From contig NC_003075.7 of NCBI RefSeq assembly GCF_000001735.4, positions 373,001-437,000 of the forward strand: a DNA stretch of 64,000 nucleotides, read 5' to 3'. The position numbers and the translations under genes were made by a program. The DNA comes from Arabidopsis thaliana (Eukaryota; Streptophyta; Magnoliopsida; Brassicales; Brassicaceae). Under the pieces are notes generated by a model. It worked only from the letters and a program-made list of their open reading frames with translations, was not told where the DNA came from and ran no database searches. Positions within the stretch are counted from its first letter, which is position 1. Every line of letters starts with the position of its first letter. This document shows positions 26,501 to 37,169 of the stretch, piece by piece.

Positions 26501-27734
26501 GCAAGAGATCGAAGAAGAAAGACTCTTTGAACATTGTGGAGGAGGCCCAAGTAGTAGATTCTTTGCAGCAAAAGAAAGAAGCTGAGGAAAATCTGGAAAA
26601 AAGTGGGAAGAAGTCAAGCAAGAGATCAAAGAAGAAAGACTCTTTGAACATTGTGGAGGAGGCCCAAGTATTGTCAGTTGAGGTAAACAATGTTGCTCAG
26701 GAGGAAGCTTCTCCCATCAACAACCCAAAAGACACAGATGCATTATTCACGCCAGCTAAAAAAAATACCGAGAGCAATGCTTCACCTTTGAAAAAGATTA
26801 TTGAGGTCACCGATAATACTGAGGATATTAACCGTTCCATGCAAGTTCAGAAAGAGAACGCTGGTATGGGAGACAATATTGGTTCTAGCCAAAAGGACGA
26901 TATTGTTGGTGGTGCTAACAAGCAAGACCAAGTGACTGGTGGAACTAAGTCTAAAAAGGAGAAGAAAAGCCTTGATTTGCATCCTGGTGGTTCCATTGAT
27001 GGCTCAATGAAAATGAAAGAGACAAAAGGTAGAGTTCAACCATCTAGTTCAGGTACTAGTCAATTGCAGTCAATGGCTAAGAATGATCGCAGTGGATCAA
27101 AGGTTGATCTTTCTGATGCACCCATGAAAGGCACAGTAAACAACAAGAAGGAAGCTGTGAAGAAAAGCTCTAAGTCGGTTACAGTGAACAAGAGTAAGAT
27201 GAATGTCAACAACAAGGAGAAAGCTGTGAAGAAAATCTCTAACTCAGTCACAGCGAACAAAAGTACAACGAATTTCTTCAAGGATGCTGAGGAGGATGAA
27301 TCTAAGACGACTACGAGTGACTCCACTAAAGCACCATCAGATAGTTCATCAGACAATGATAGTGATGTGACTTCTTCTATGCATATGAAGCAAGGTATTT
27401 TATCGACCCAAATATAACTTTGATCACATGTTCTCTCAACCAGATATGCTAATTTCGAGTCTTGGTTTCAACAGGAAACAATCTGTCTGGAGGAACAAAT
27501 AGGTAAGTAAACGTTTAAGGGTATTATTATTGTCAATCTTAGCTGCACAGACTACTGTCATAAACTCTTTTTACTCATCTTGTGAACAGGTTATCGGGGA
27601 GCCTGCAAGATATCGTAAGAAGCTCAAAAAGTTACAAGGCGGCAAAACTGACAGCTTCTCAATCACAATCCGATGCATTCGATGATGAGAGCCTTGCGAA
27701 AGATGTTGTCCCAGATAGCCAAGCCGTCATCTAA
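23558..27734 (+). CDS. CIP4.1: COP1-interacting protein 4.1
   Basis: Ten exons: 23558-23675, 23764-23831, 23908-24322, 24436-24645, 24724-25155, 25230-25538, 25616-25963, 26066-27394, 27475-27502 and 27590-27734; 1133 residues in my model. Exons 1-3 encode the conserved CIP head. Exons 4-7 are all bounded by phase-1 introns, and 5-7 repeat the same module: (E/T)EKKKRQKKSSKDQI, an Ala/Thr run, then a DATSES(C/I)P-type end. Exon 8 has a 117-bp internal duplication (KKSSKRSKKKDSLNIVEEAQ twice). The protein is highly charged with many NLS-like KKKR/KRSKKK clusters and no enzyme domain, consistent with a nuclear adaptor or coactivator that binds COP1 and promotes light-induced development. The last exons (LSGSLQDIVRSSKSYKAAKL) are not repetitive and probably form a conserved tail. 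Exon 9 is only 28 nt. Confidence 0.92.
26440..26673 (+). repeat. 117-bp in-frame tandem duplication within CIP4.1 exon 8
   Basis: GATTCTTTGCAGCAAA starts at 26440 and again at 26557. The 39-codon unit ends in NIVEEAQV both times, with only a few base differences, so the duplication is recent. Confidence 0.85.
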
Positions 27735-28218
27735 GTTTTATTGATTATCCTTTTTGATTCAATTTTGACCAAAACCTGAAAAAGATGCTCAAATCTTCAC
27801 ATCACGGTTTTGTACTTTTGTTGCTTGTTCTAACTAATTCTGGTATGGTGCTTCTTCTTTGACATTTTATGTTAATCGGAAGTGCTTTATAAGAGGTACT
27901 ATTGCAACAGCTAAATGTTAAATCTCGTCTCGGTTAATCCTCTGTGTTTGGTTCCATAATACTTGAATCCGAGCTTTCTTGAGCTTCAAGATAACAAATC
28001 CTTCAACTTCAACATGTTAAAATCAGTAATCACACAAAACCTACACTAAGAATCAATGGTAAAAATCAAATACATTGTGTTTCTTTTTCCCTTTCTTATA
28101 CTTGCAATCACACAACTTGAATAAACTTACACATGAAACTATAATACGTATAAATATAACTGAAGCATCAACATGGTTCAGATTTTCCTGATATTAGCTC
28201 ACTTGTTCAAAAGAGAGC
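27735..28218. other. Intergenic, no gene seen
   Basis: 3' flank of CIP4.1 followed by AT-rich spacer. No supported feature. Confidence 0.4.
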
Positions 28219-29150
28219 TTAAGCACCAAACAACCTGAAACTCAATAGCGACTGTGTTCGCTTCGAGCTGTAAAAATATGAAGAAAATAACAAAATTGTA
28301 ACATGAATATATACTCTTATATAATCTGTAGTGATTCTAAATAAATTAACTTACCCTTTTGATGCTGATGGTTTCACCAAAGGCTTTGGAGGAGGAGGAG
28401 GAGGAGGCCGAGGAATATCACTCAATATGGGTATAGTTTTCACCTGTTTCATACAAAAAAAATCACCCGAGTAATTACAAGCTTATTAGGCATGAGTGAT
28501 GCCACCAAGTTTCCATCCGTATAGTTCCCGATTATGTCAGTTTTCCTTCCAAAATATCCAATATTTTTGTTGTTGCATCCTACTCATAATATAGTTTCAA
28601 AATGAATTTTCTTGAGAATAAAACAGAGAAAATATAATTGTTGAAAAAAACGAAATCTACCATTCATATATATGATTTTACCTTAGTGAATCTTTTTAGG
28701 TAGGGGTAGATATCAAAGCGGGAAACCCAACGACGTACAATCTCATTTTCTGTTTCAAATGGAATTCGAAGAATATTTGAATATTTTGGTTCCGAAAATA
28801 GATTCCAATTCTTGGTTGCATTTAGTGTTTTTAACGTATGTGATTAATCGTGTTACCTAAATAAAATTTTCAACATCAATATCGTATTAGCCAAGGAAAC
28901 AAAGATGATACCATAAAATACCACGTAACAAGTTCTAGCTTAAGAAGTAATACAAAATTTGAAAAATATTCATGATCAAGAATTCAAGACTCAGTTCAAA
29001 TAGAAAGAGAAGTATTTCAAAGATAACTTACAACAAGAATCTGAGGTTTGAAATTAACCCCTTGAGAGTTAATTCTGTACTCTGTATGAGAGTTGATTTT
29101 GTATTGCATCGCTTCGTCAACTTGCTGCTCCGGTCTTATCCGAACTATGC
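28219..29150 (-). pseudogene. Sucrose synthase (SUS5/SUS6-type) relic
   Basis: Minus-strand blocks match separate parts of plant sucrose synthase. Near 29130-29013 is an exon end reading KINSHTEYRINSQGVNFKPQILV, followed by GTAAG. At about 28856-28682 is TKNWNLFSEPKYSNILRIPF then RRWVSRFDIYPYLKRFT, the start of the GT-B region. This is joined directly, across a good splice pair, to 28443-28355 (VKTIPILSDIPR, seven prolines, KPLVKPSASKG) and 28267-28219 (SKRTQSLLSFRLFGA, stop). The last two form the proline-rich C-terminal tail special to SUS5/SUS6. The whole catalytic middle is missing, so it cannot make or cleave sucrose. A transcribed remnant is possible because splice sites survive. Confidence 0.75.
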
Positions 29151-29219
29151 TGTCTCAATATGCCTTAAGCTTTCACGTCCTGTCGTCATCTGTTACTAAG
29201 CAAATTTTGTAAAAATAAG

Positions 29220-30300
29220 TGGTGTTTGATATATTTTCACTCTTCTTTTTTTTACATGGATCGGAACAAAGTTTTGTAAAAATTATTGCATAAGCTAATA
29301 ACAGTTACTTTTTAATAAATATATGAATATATCCATGCGTGTGTCTATTTGGTAAAAAATGCAAAGAGACATGGGTCATCTTTGGTCTTCTCATGCGAAT
29401 AAAAACAAACTAAATCAAATAGAAATAGAATCTCAGTGGGAATTTGAGAAAACGATTTGTGATTAATTTGGAATAGTCTTTACTTAGTTGGAGCAGGTAT
29501 ATTGTCGTGTCTTTTTATTACGCCAAAATAATAACAATATATAATAAGAATACTATGTTACTTTTTAATGATGATTTTATATTACAGGTCGTGTTGTATT
29601 CAATACGCAATTGTTCATGACTTCATGGACAGTTGGTCTCCTTAATTAGTTTCCTAATTAGACTTTGCTTTCGAGATAAGTCTCACACAAAATTGAATTG
29701 ATTCAAACATTTACATAACAACTAATTGGAGCCATGCATGATCTAGAAACTACTCATCCGTCCTAAATCCTAGATCATTAAGTCACGATCCACGGATATT
29801 AGTTTACGAAACTTTAAATTTCCTATACGTATATAACATTATGTTATTATCGTTTGCATGTTGCCAAATTTGTTTCGGACTATATGCATGTTTACGAAAA
29901 GAAGAAGAAAATCATTAACATATGTCTCACGTACACTCATTAAATTTAGATGCCTATACTTATTAACGTGAAACACCGCAAAAGTACTTTATTTGTAAAC
30001 CTAATTAATTCATCTCTATCAACCAAAACTATGATATGATATAAGACTATATATACATAGAATAATAGGGGCTAGACATTTATGTGTTAAAACTTAAAAA
30101 GGTCCTAAAGAAGCAAACTAAAAGCCAAATAAGTGGCTCCATTAGACAAAAGACAAAGAAAAGTGAACAGAGGAATTTATAGAAAGTGGAAAGAAGAATC
30201 ATCATGCTCCTCCCAAGGCGACTCTTCCGGGTCTGAAAATTCCAAATATAATCACATATTTTTGCTCGTAACTATTTGTTTTTGTCTTTATCATCTTGTC
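29220..30300. other. AT-rich intergenic region
   Basis: No supported gene. Probably the 3' flank of the Dof gene plus spacer. Short AT-rich words and GCATGC-type motifs only. Confidence 0.35.
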
Positions 30301-30319
30301 CTTTTTGACAATATTCATA

Positions 30320-31204
30320 TCACCATGTTGGTCCACCACTATCACCACCTAGGATGATTCCGCTCCATAGCTCATTGCTTGAACCACCTTCTCTCTTCTT
30401 ATTACCATCATCGTGTCTCACATGGTGATGTTGTTGACGGTCTTCATGATCTCCATAAGGATACATCATCTTACTTCCTTCCTCATTAACAACGAAGTTA
30501 TCATGATTACCAATCTCTTCCTCGTTCCTGTCTAATGAAAACCCAAGATTCTTTTTGGGGTGCTCATGATCATACTCTTGACGAAACTGAATCATTCCCA
30601 TAGGAGCTTGGAAAAGACAGTTCTGCCCTCCTGTCACAACTTGCTCACTGAAATGACCGTAATGCCCTTGAGCTCGCTTGTCTTGCATAGGGGAGGAGAA
30701 GGATAGGCTGAGGTCATTATTGTTTTGATGCGTCTTGCTAGGGTTTGATGATGAAGCTGATGATGTGAAGACGAAAGGAGGGTTGAGATCCGGGAGGTTC
30801 TTGGTGGAAGAAGAAGTAGAGGAATTAGGAAATGGAAGCTTCTTGTTCTTTCTAGAACCTCCGCCTACGGGGACGTTACGGAGAGAGCCACCTTCAGTCC
30901 AATATCTCCGACAAGACTTACACAAGTACCTAGGCTGTGCTAAGCTGTAGTTGTTGTAATAACAAAACTTGGTGTTGCTTGAGTTGCATCTTGGACAGTT
31001 TCTTGGTTCTTGCGGCCTAGTGCTCATTGTCGTCATCAACTTCTTCTCGTCATCCATTATCATAGTTGTTGCTGTTGTTGAATCCATTGTTGTTGTTGTT
31101 GGTGGTGGTTGTGTTGTGACGATGGTGTTATAGGAATTATTGTTAGTACTAGTCATCATCTGATGTTGGTATTGATCATGATGATGATACTGATGATGGT
31201 CCAT
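30320..31204 (-). CDS. DOF4.1: Dof-type zinc finger transcription factor
   Basis: A single coding exon of 294 residues, ATG at 31204-31202. The Dof domain is complete: zinc ligands C70, C73, C95 and C98 in a C-x2-C-x21-C-x2-C finger ([34 protein letters not shown]), followed by the basic SRKNKK. It binds AAAG core sites in DNA. The N-terminus is His/Gln/Thr-rich and the C-terminus ends in [16 protein letters not shown] 521-bp leader intron is predicted (31755-31235: donor GTCAGT, acceptor TTATTACAG). The symbol comes from the remembered locus (At4g00940). The Dof call is certain and the family member is likely. Confidence 0.93.
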   Translation of the reverse strand: MDHHQYHHHDQYQHQMMTSTNNNSYNTIVTTQPPPTTTTMDSTTATTMIMDDEKKLMTTMSTRPQEPRNCPRCNSSNTKFCYYNNYSLAQPRYLCKSCRRYWTEGGSLRNVPVGGGSRKNKKLPFPNSSTSSSTKNLPDLNPPFVFTSSASSSNPSKTHQNNNDLSLSFSSPMQDKRAQGHYGHFSEQVVTGGQNCLFQAPMGMIQFRQEYDHEHPKKNLGFSLDRNEEEIGNHDNFVVNEEGSKMMYPYGDHEDRQQHHHVRHDDGNKKREGGSSNELWSGIILGGDSGGPTW

Positions 31205-31916
31205 GATGTGAGCTTCAATTACAGTAATTAATCCCTGTAATAAGTATACGTATGATCAAACCATTGAATTAAGCATATAAAGGCATGCTAGCAAAAGTGG
31301 ATCTAATAAAAAGTAGCACATACAAATAAATAAGTAAATTAATAAAACTTATTGAGAGAACATAAAAAGTTGAAGTCCATGAAACAAAAACTATAGAGAA
31401 TATCTATACATGGAACTATATATGTATAAGATAAGAAGAATCTAGATTAATCAAGAAAAGATCTGAGAGAGTGGGAACAAATAATCACTTTCTAACGTAT
31501 GGATCGAGCAAGAGAGTAATAAAAAGGTATTAGGAGTTGATCTCTAAAAAGCCAGACATCTTTTAAAGAAAGGGAACAAAATTTCAAAGAAATTAAAGAC
31601 CATTGAAAAGTAAAAACAAAAGAAAAGAAAAGAAAAGAAAACCCTAATAAACACAAAAACCAAAAAGCAAAAGAAATTTATAAGAAAAAGAAAAGAGAAA
31701 GTAATTTGCAGAAGAAACAAGGAGATAAGAGAAAAAGGGAAGAAGATGAACTGACCTGATGTTCAAAGAGATGACTTAGAGAGAGACAGAGAGAAGAATA
31801 TTTTGAGGCTAAAGTTTAGAAGTGTGTTGGGTTTCACTTTTATGGGCATTTTTAGTGGTGTGTTTGTTTTGACTATCTTTTAATTCTCTCTTTTCTTAAT
31901 AGTGTAGGTGGTTTTA

Positions 31917-31936
31917 TCATCATCATCATCATCACC
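31917..31936. repeat. (ATC)n microsatellite
   Basis: Six or seven ATC units in the Dof promoter region, seen directly. Confidence 0.7.
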
Positions 31937-31939
31937 ATA

Positions 31940-32983
31940 ACTATAGTAGTTGATATTTAGCATACTATATTCATATTTTCATTCGAGGCAAATAAAAATT
32001 ACAGTATACAATACAACTATAACCTAACTAGAAACACGATAAAAAAAAATTAAAATATCTAATATTGTCAAATGAATCAAACGACCTTTAATTTCAAATT
32101 TAGTATTAAAAGTGTTTAAAGTTAAAACCTTGATTGAAAGAAAATATAGTTAATCTTGTAATGTTTCTCGACAGTAAATAAGTCTATATTAAAGGAAAAT
32201 TACATTATTCTTTTTTTACGAGATTAGATCATATCAACGAGCTTAAAATGGGCCGGATGTTTAACTTAGCCCAAACTTTGAAATTGTGATAACGTTAACT
32301 TGCTTGTTTGGGGCCTTCTCAATTTCGAAGGGACGACTGTGTCCACCACACATAAGTTTCCAACGATACGTGTAAGCAAAAAGTCGCAAACTCGTCAGTA
32401 CGCTGTCGTTTTAGTGATAACGCAGAAGCTTCAATTTTCTTGATTGATTCTTGAAAATCTTTGAACTAAAGTCCACAATTTCAATTTTCTTGATCGAATT
32501 TTTTATTTTTTTTTGGTAAAAAATCTTGATCGGTACTTGAAATCTCTGAACTAGTGAACTTTTTTGGTTCGATATGTTTTTTGTTTCAATCATTAACGGG
32601 AATCAATTCTGTTTGGTTTTGGTTCAATTTAGAGAGCTTTTAAGGAAGCAAATATGATCAAGACGGTTACATATATAAGAGCCTTGAAAGGTTCTTGCTT
32701 TTTTTTTTTGTTACAAACATGATAAATATCCCTTGTACCATAATCATGAAGCCATGATACATCGTAAGATTCTCTGTTTCTCTTTACAAAAGTCTCAAAA
32801 ACATTCAAACACAACAACAAGCGTGAAAAAAAACTGGGTTTCACAATGGTTTTACTAGTCGTGTCATTTTCTTGGAAATATTGAAAAAAATCATAAACAA
32901 AAGCTTAAAAATACTTGTAGAAACCATAGAAGCTTTCTTGTTACTTGGTGTTTTATCTTTCGAATCTTTGATATGGCAGAATC
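31940..32983. other. Intergenic, no gene seen
   Basis: AT-rich region between the Dof promoter and the 3' end of MEE47. GGGCC and AGCCCA words at about 32250-32310 are the only promoter-like signals. No coding frame supported. Confidence 0.35.
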
Positions 32984-34087
32984 TCAAACTGTAGTCTTCT
33001 TGCTCTTCCATGGAACCACTTGCTTTAGTCCTGCATACACATTCGTCTGATCCAACCACAAAACAATGTTAAGTTCTGACATATTATTCTACATCCACTT
33101 TTAGGACATAATCGATATATGTATATAAATATACACACATACACACACAAAAAGCTCTCATTCATGATCTTTCAAAAATATTTTCATAGGGTTTAGTAAC
33201 ACTAATTTTTCAAACATTTCTGCGACTTTAAAAAAACATATGTAGAAACAGAACATAAAAAACAGAGGACTTACCCAAAAGTGAGACTTTGAAGAAGAAG
33301 AAGGTGGTGCAGGCAGAGTAGAGAAGCTGCCTGTTCTACTAATGCTTGAGATCTTCACATCACAAAACCTGCTGCTTTGGCTGCAACTAATACCATCAGT
33401 ATCATCATAACCAAACCTTTTGTCTTCTTTTTCTTCTTCCTCTTCCTTTCTACTGTATTCACTCTCTCTGTCTACAGAAGATGGGAACACATAACTACCT
33501 CTACCAAACTCTGTTTTCCCTTTCAATGCTCTCCTCCTCCTAAACCCAAAAAACCCTAATCTCCCTCTCTTCTTCACAACAGCCAAAGAGCCACTACTCA
33601 AGTTCTCCTGCTGCTTAGAGCCCACTTCCAAATCCTCTAAATCACCATCGATATCACTCCTGAAAGACCCATAACAATCAGCACTACCTTTCACCATCAT
33701 CCTAAAGGAAGGTGAATCCATCCTTTTTGATGTCGTCATGCTATAAGGTCCATCAAAGACTGTTATAGGCGAGTGAAGTTTGGTTACTGATCCTCCATCT
33801 TTTTCAAGTAAGTGAAGCCTTGGTGGTAGCTCTAAGGACTTGTGAGTTTCAAAAGGAGATGAAGAATAAGAAGTTAATGGTGAGGAAGAGGAAGAGGAGG
33901 AAGAAGAAGTAGAGTGTTGCTTGGGCTTGCCAGGCTCTTCTTCCCAGCTAAAGGGAACTGAAGCTGATATGGAACTGTGAATTGGTGATGACATAGAGTG
34001 GCTGTGAGTGTTGGGTTTAGTTGGTAACACCGGAAGTTTCATTACTGTCAAGTTTCCTTCTTGTTCTGTTTCTTTCTCAGCTTCCAT
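32984..34087 (-). CDS. MEE47: MEE47, DUF688 family protein
   Basis: Two exons: 34087-33275 and 33046-32984, 271 and 20 codons, joined in phase 0 to 291 residues. The short second exon (TNVYAGLKQVVPWKSKK) supplies the usual C-terminal motif of the family and replaces the read-through tail seen in the genomic frame. The N-terminus has the DUF688 signature VPFSWEEEPGKPK (about 43-55), followed by a serine run. A basic cluster (LGFFGFRRRRALKGK) could direct nuclear entry. The biochemical function of DUF688 is unknown. The name reports a maternal-effect embryo-arrest phenotype of an insertion line, as I recall for At4g00950. Confidence 0.9.
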
Positions 34088-34111
34088 GGTTCTTTGTGGA
34101 AGTTGGATCTT

Positions 34112-34114
<3 letters not shown>

Positions 34115-34142
<28 letters not shown>
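34115..34142. repeat. (CT)n microsatellite in MEE47 leader/promoter
   Basis: About 14 CT units, 28 bases upstream of the ATG on the minus strand, where they read GA. GA/CT tracts in leaders are common plant BPC/GAGA-factor targets; that role is inferred. Confidence 0.8.
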
Positions 34143-34797
34143 GCTCTTCTCTTCTCTGAGGTGTGTCTTTTATATCTACACTACAAGTGTTTTATGCTCT
34201 GTCTTTACCCGAGGGTTGTTTTTTCTCTATTCCTAGTGTTTCGTGTAGATTTGGGAGTCAGGGAGAACATTAAAGGGGCAATTAAAAGAAGTTTTAATTC
34301 AAAATTTAATTGTGGCATTTTTCAAAATTAAAGACAATAAAGATTAGGAACAATATATGTGTCTTTTATCAAAAAGAAGCAAAGTTGAAAGCCAAAAAGA
34401 ATTAAAAATAAGTTGAAAAGAGAACATAAAAAACAGTTATTACTGACTATATTTTCATATAAACAAAACAAATGTCTCATCTTATCTTATTACTAATGGT
34501 GTTACAAGTCCAGTAATTTTCTTAAAAAGTATAAATTTCTACATTAGCTAGAAATTTGTTTTGGTTCAAAAAAGAGCAAAAAAGAAAAGTCGCCGGAAAC
34601 TGACATAGGTATATGCTTATATGCTTTAGCAAAAGTTGGGCTTGGATGTTTTGGTCAGTGAGCCTTTAATTCAAATCAGGCGTGGCTAAGAAACAACGTA
34701 ATATGTAACTTTCCGATAAAGAAGAAAAAAATAAGGAACCAACCAAAGAGATTATTTATGTTAATAGAACATGAAAGCAAAGTAACCTGAAGAAACA

Positions 34798-37163
34798 TGA
34801 GCCACTTGGATCTTCTCTTGGAGCTCCATCAACTTTTCAAATCCTCCAAACACGCCATACCTAAACTGTCAACAAATTGTTTGGTACTTAACATGCATGA
34901 ATATATGTCTATCAAAATGGTAGTAATAAAACTACTAAATATACGTAATTAAATGTGACAGAACAAGATCACAATGGGGTCGGGATAAATTAAAAACACT
35001 TAATTCACCAAAAAAGCACTAATAAACAAAGGTGAGATATTTAGTTAGGGAATTAGTTAATTGTCAAGGTATTTGACTTATCCCCAAAGCAAATGAATGT
35101 TGAAAGCAGTGGAAACATTTGAGAAAATATATCCAAACTAAGACTTTGTGTAATACTAATCAATATCCAAATGAGTAAAGCTTTTTTTGACCTTTTTCAT
35201 GCAAAATAAAAACGACCAAATAAAGCAGAGTACTGACAAAGATAGTTGTCAAGAGTTCGCTCGTCATAATGAATTGATTTGATATCACATACATATAGTT
35301 ATGGAAGTGGGGAAACTTTGCAGTCAAATTGCAATCTGCAAGCTGGATTAACAAATTAAGCCATTATTGCACAAAAAAAAGAACATGAACCTAGCAAAAG
35401 CAATGGATAACGTATACATATATATATACATGCAAATGCATGTGATGAATAAAGATTTTAGTTTACTTATTCCAATTAAAAGTAAGATGAAAGCCGACAT
35501 GCATTTCTTTTTTTTCTAAGAAAGGAACCTTGATTCAATCAAGACAACATTTCTGTCTAAACATATAGAAATAATGAAACTATGATAACGATTATAGAAT
35601 TTAAAAACCTCTTTTATTTGCCTAGATATTGTTGTTGTTCTGACAAAGAAAAGAGTAAATAACAAAAGAAAATTAAGGCAGAGCACAAAGGCCCGAAAGA
35701 GAGTTTTGTAATGCAATGGACTCGATTTGAAACGAGCACAGACAAGAAACAAAAGTAATAAAGAAATGAAAATGAAGGTTCCAAAGAAACATTTAAAGAT
35801 TATTATCCTCAGACTATGAGCTACTTTATTTTGGAACTTTCTTCCATGTCCAGTCTCGTTGTTATCCCTCCACTTATCAATTTCAAAAAACAAAGAACTA
35901 GATGTAATATCATAAAAGAAGAATCTGATTTGAATTATAGGGGAAAAAGAGGGACATAAAAGGTGAAAAAGAACTTGATCAATCAAGAATATGTCTCAGA
36001 GAATAATTTCAAATCATAGAACCAAAAAGGTCAGCAAATTAAACTATTTATCTACATATTCTGAGTGACATATTTATCTGCATTAATAGGCTTTCTAGCT
36101 TCTCTTGTAGTTTTATTCCCAGATCAGCAAATGTCTCGGCTGATTCTTTAGCGAAGCACTCACAATCTATGTATATGCGCAAAACATACTCTGACTTTAA
36201 GGTATCTATTTGGTGTACAAAAAAAAGAAGATCTACATATTCTGAGTTTCTACCGTTTTTAGAATAAATTAAAATCTGGAAAGGAGAATGATATAGTTCA
36301 AAATGACTCACGATTTTAATCAGAGAGTACACTGAATTGGGAGAAAAAGCTATTCAGTGGAAGTAGAAAAGATAAAGATTCATCCAGTAACTGTTGATAC
36401 GGAAATTACCTTCTCATTTTGTGAATGATTGTTCCTAATATCTCTGTTGAACAATGTTTCTGTTGAATACCAAAAACATGGGAATTAATTAGCAACTCTT
36501 CCTAGATATTCTGCAAATTAAGAATAGACTAAAGGAACTAGAACTCCATAGCCGAGAAAAAAAAAATCATATGGTGGACTCATGTAGTACGGTTCAAGGA
36601 CAAGACTACTGCAAAATGAACACTACGCTATGATCTAATAGCTTATGCATACTTTTTTTTTGGTAAAAGGTTAAATTAGCTTATGCATACTGGTAGATAG
36701 ATGGTTAAAGATTTCCATAGCCGTTATATGAAACTAATCTAGAGTATGTGAAATGTAAAACCGGATTATAGATCTCCATAGCCGTTACATATTCAACTAA
36801 ATAAACAACGTTTTAAGGACAATGGATCCTAGCTGCTCAATTATCACCCCCGATTAGTTCTTAAAGTTCAAGCGATCTTCTTATTTCATTCTGGCTATTT
36901 ATAAACGTCAAGTTGTGATAATATGTCTACATCAACGACATTTGAGTGATCCAGATTAAAGCATCCGATTTTCAAATCTAGGTTTACTTGAAATTTTAGA
37001 TCGATACCGGCTCAAATTTAAGTAGGAACGATCAAAATCCCGATGGCACAAGATCACTCACTCACGAAACTCCACTAATAGAGAAAACGATGAACGAAGA
37101 AACTTACCAACGTGCTGTTGGCCGAGTGGTAAATTTTCCAGGTGTAGGTGTTGAGCTCGAGGC
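34798..37163 (-). other. Possible unannotated spliced transcript (exon-like blocks)
   Basis: Three minus-strand blocks have good splice borders. One ends at 37106 with an ACGTTG/GTAAG donor (KCLELNTYTWKIYHSANSTL). One is about 36460-36410, between TTCAACAG and AG/GTAAT (KHCSTEILGTIIHKMR). One is about 34865-34798, between TTTAG and a GTTACT donor (YGVFGGFEKLMELQEKIQVAHV). The last two join in phase. I do not recognise the product and see no secure start or stop, so this is only a hint. Confidence 0.25.
35620..36620. repeat. Dispersed non-coding repeat, copy A
   Basis: Large parts match 43380-43880 in the same orientation: AAGAAAATTAAGGCAG..CACAAAGGCCC, CTACTTTATTTTGGAA, TTCTTCCATGTCCAG, CCCTCCACTTATCAATTTC, AAGGTCAGCAA, and at the end GTAGTACGGTT(C/T)AAGGACAAG. 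Copy A carries an extra 400 bp or so between the last two blocks. Confidence 0.75.
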
Positions 37164-37169
37164 ACTTGA

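Noticed and set aside
30735-30950. Plus-strand frame opposite the Dof domain
   Set aside because: Pure antisense shadow of the zinc-finger coding sequence.
33158-33274. Read-through C-terminus of the MEE47 genomic frame
   Set aside because: A donor at 33274 and an acceptor at 33047 join in phase to the family's conserved VPWKSKK tail; the read-through is intron.
37118-37162. tRNA- or SINE-like A box (TGGCCGAGTGG)
   Set aside because: The A box is perfect, but the B-box position (GAGCTCGAGGC) matches poorly and no cloverleaf or SINE tail could be drawn.
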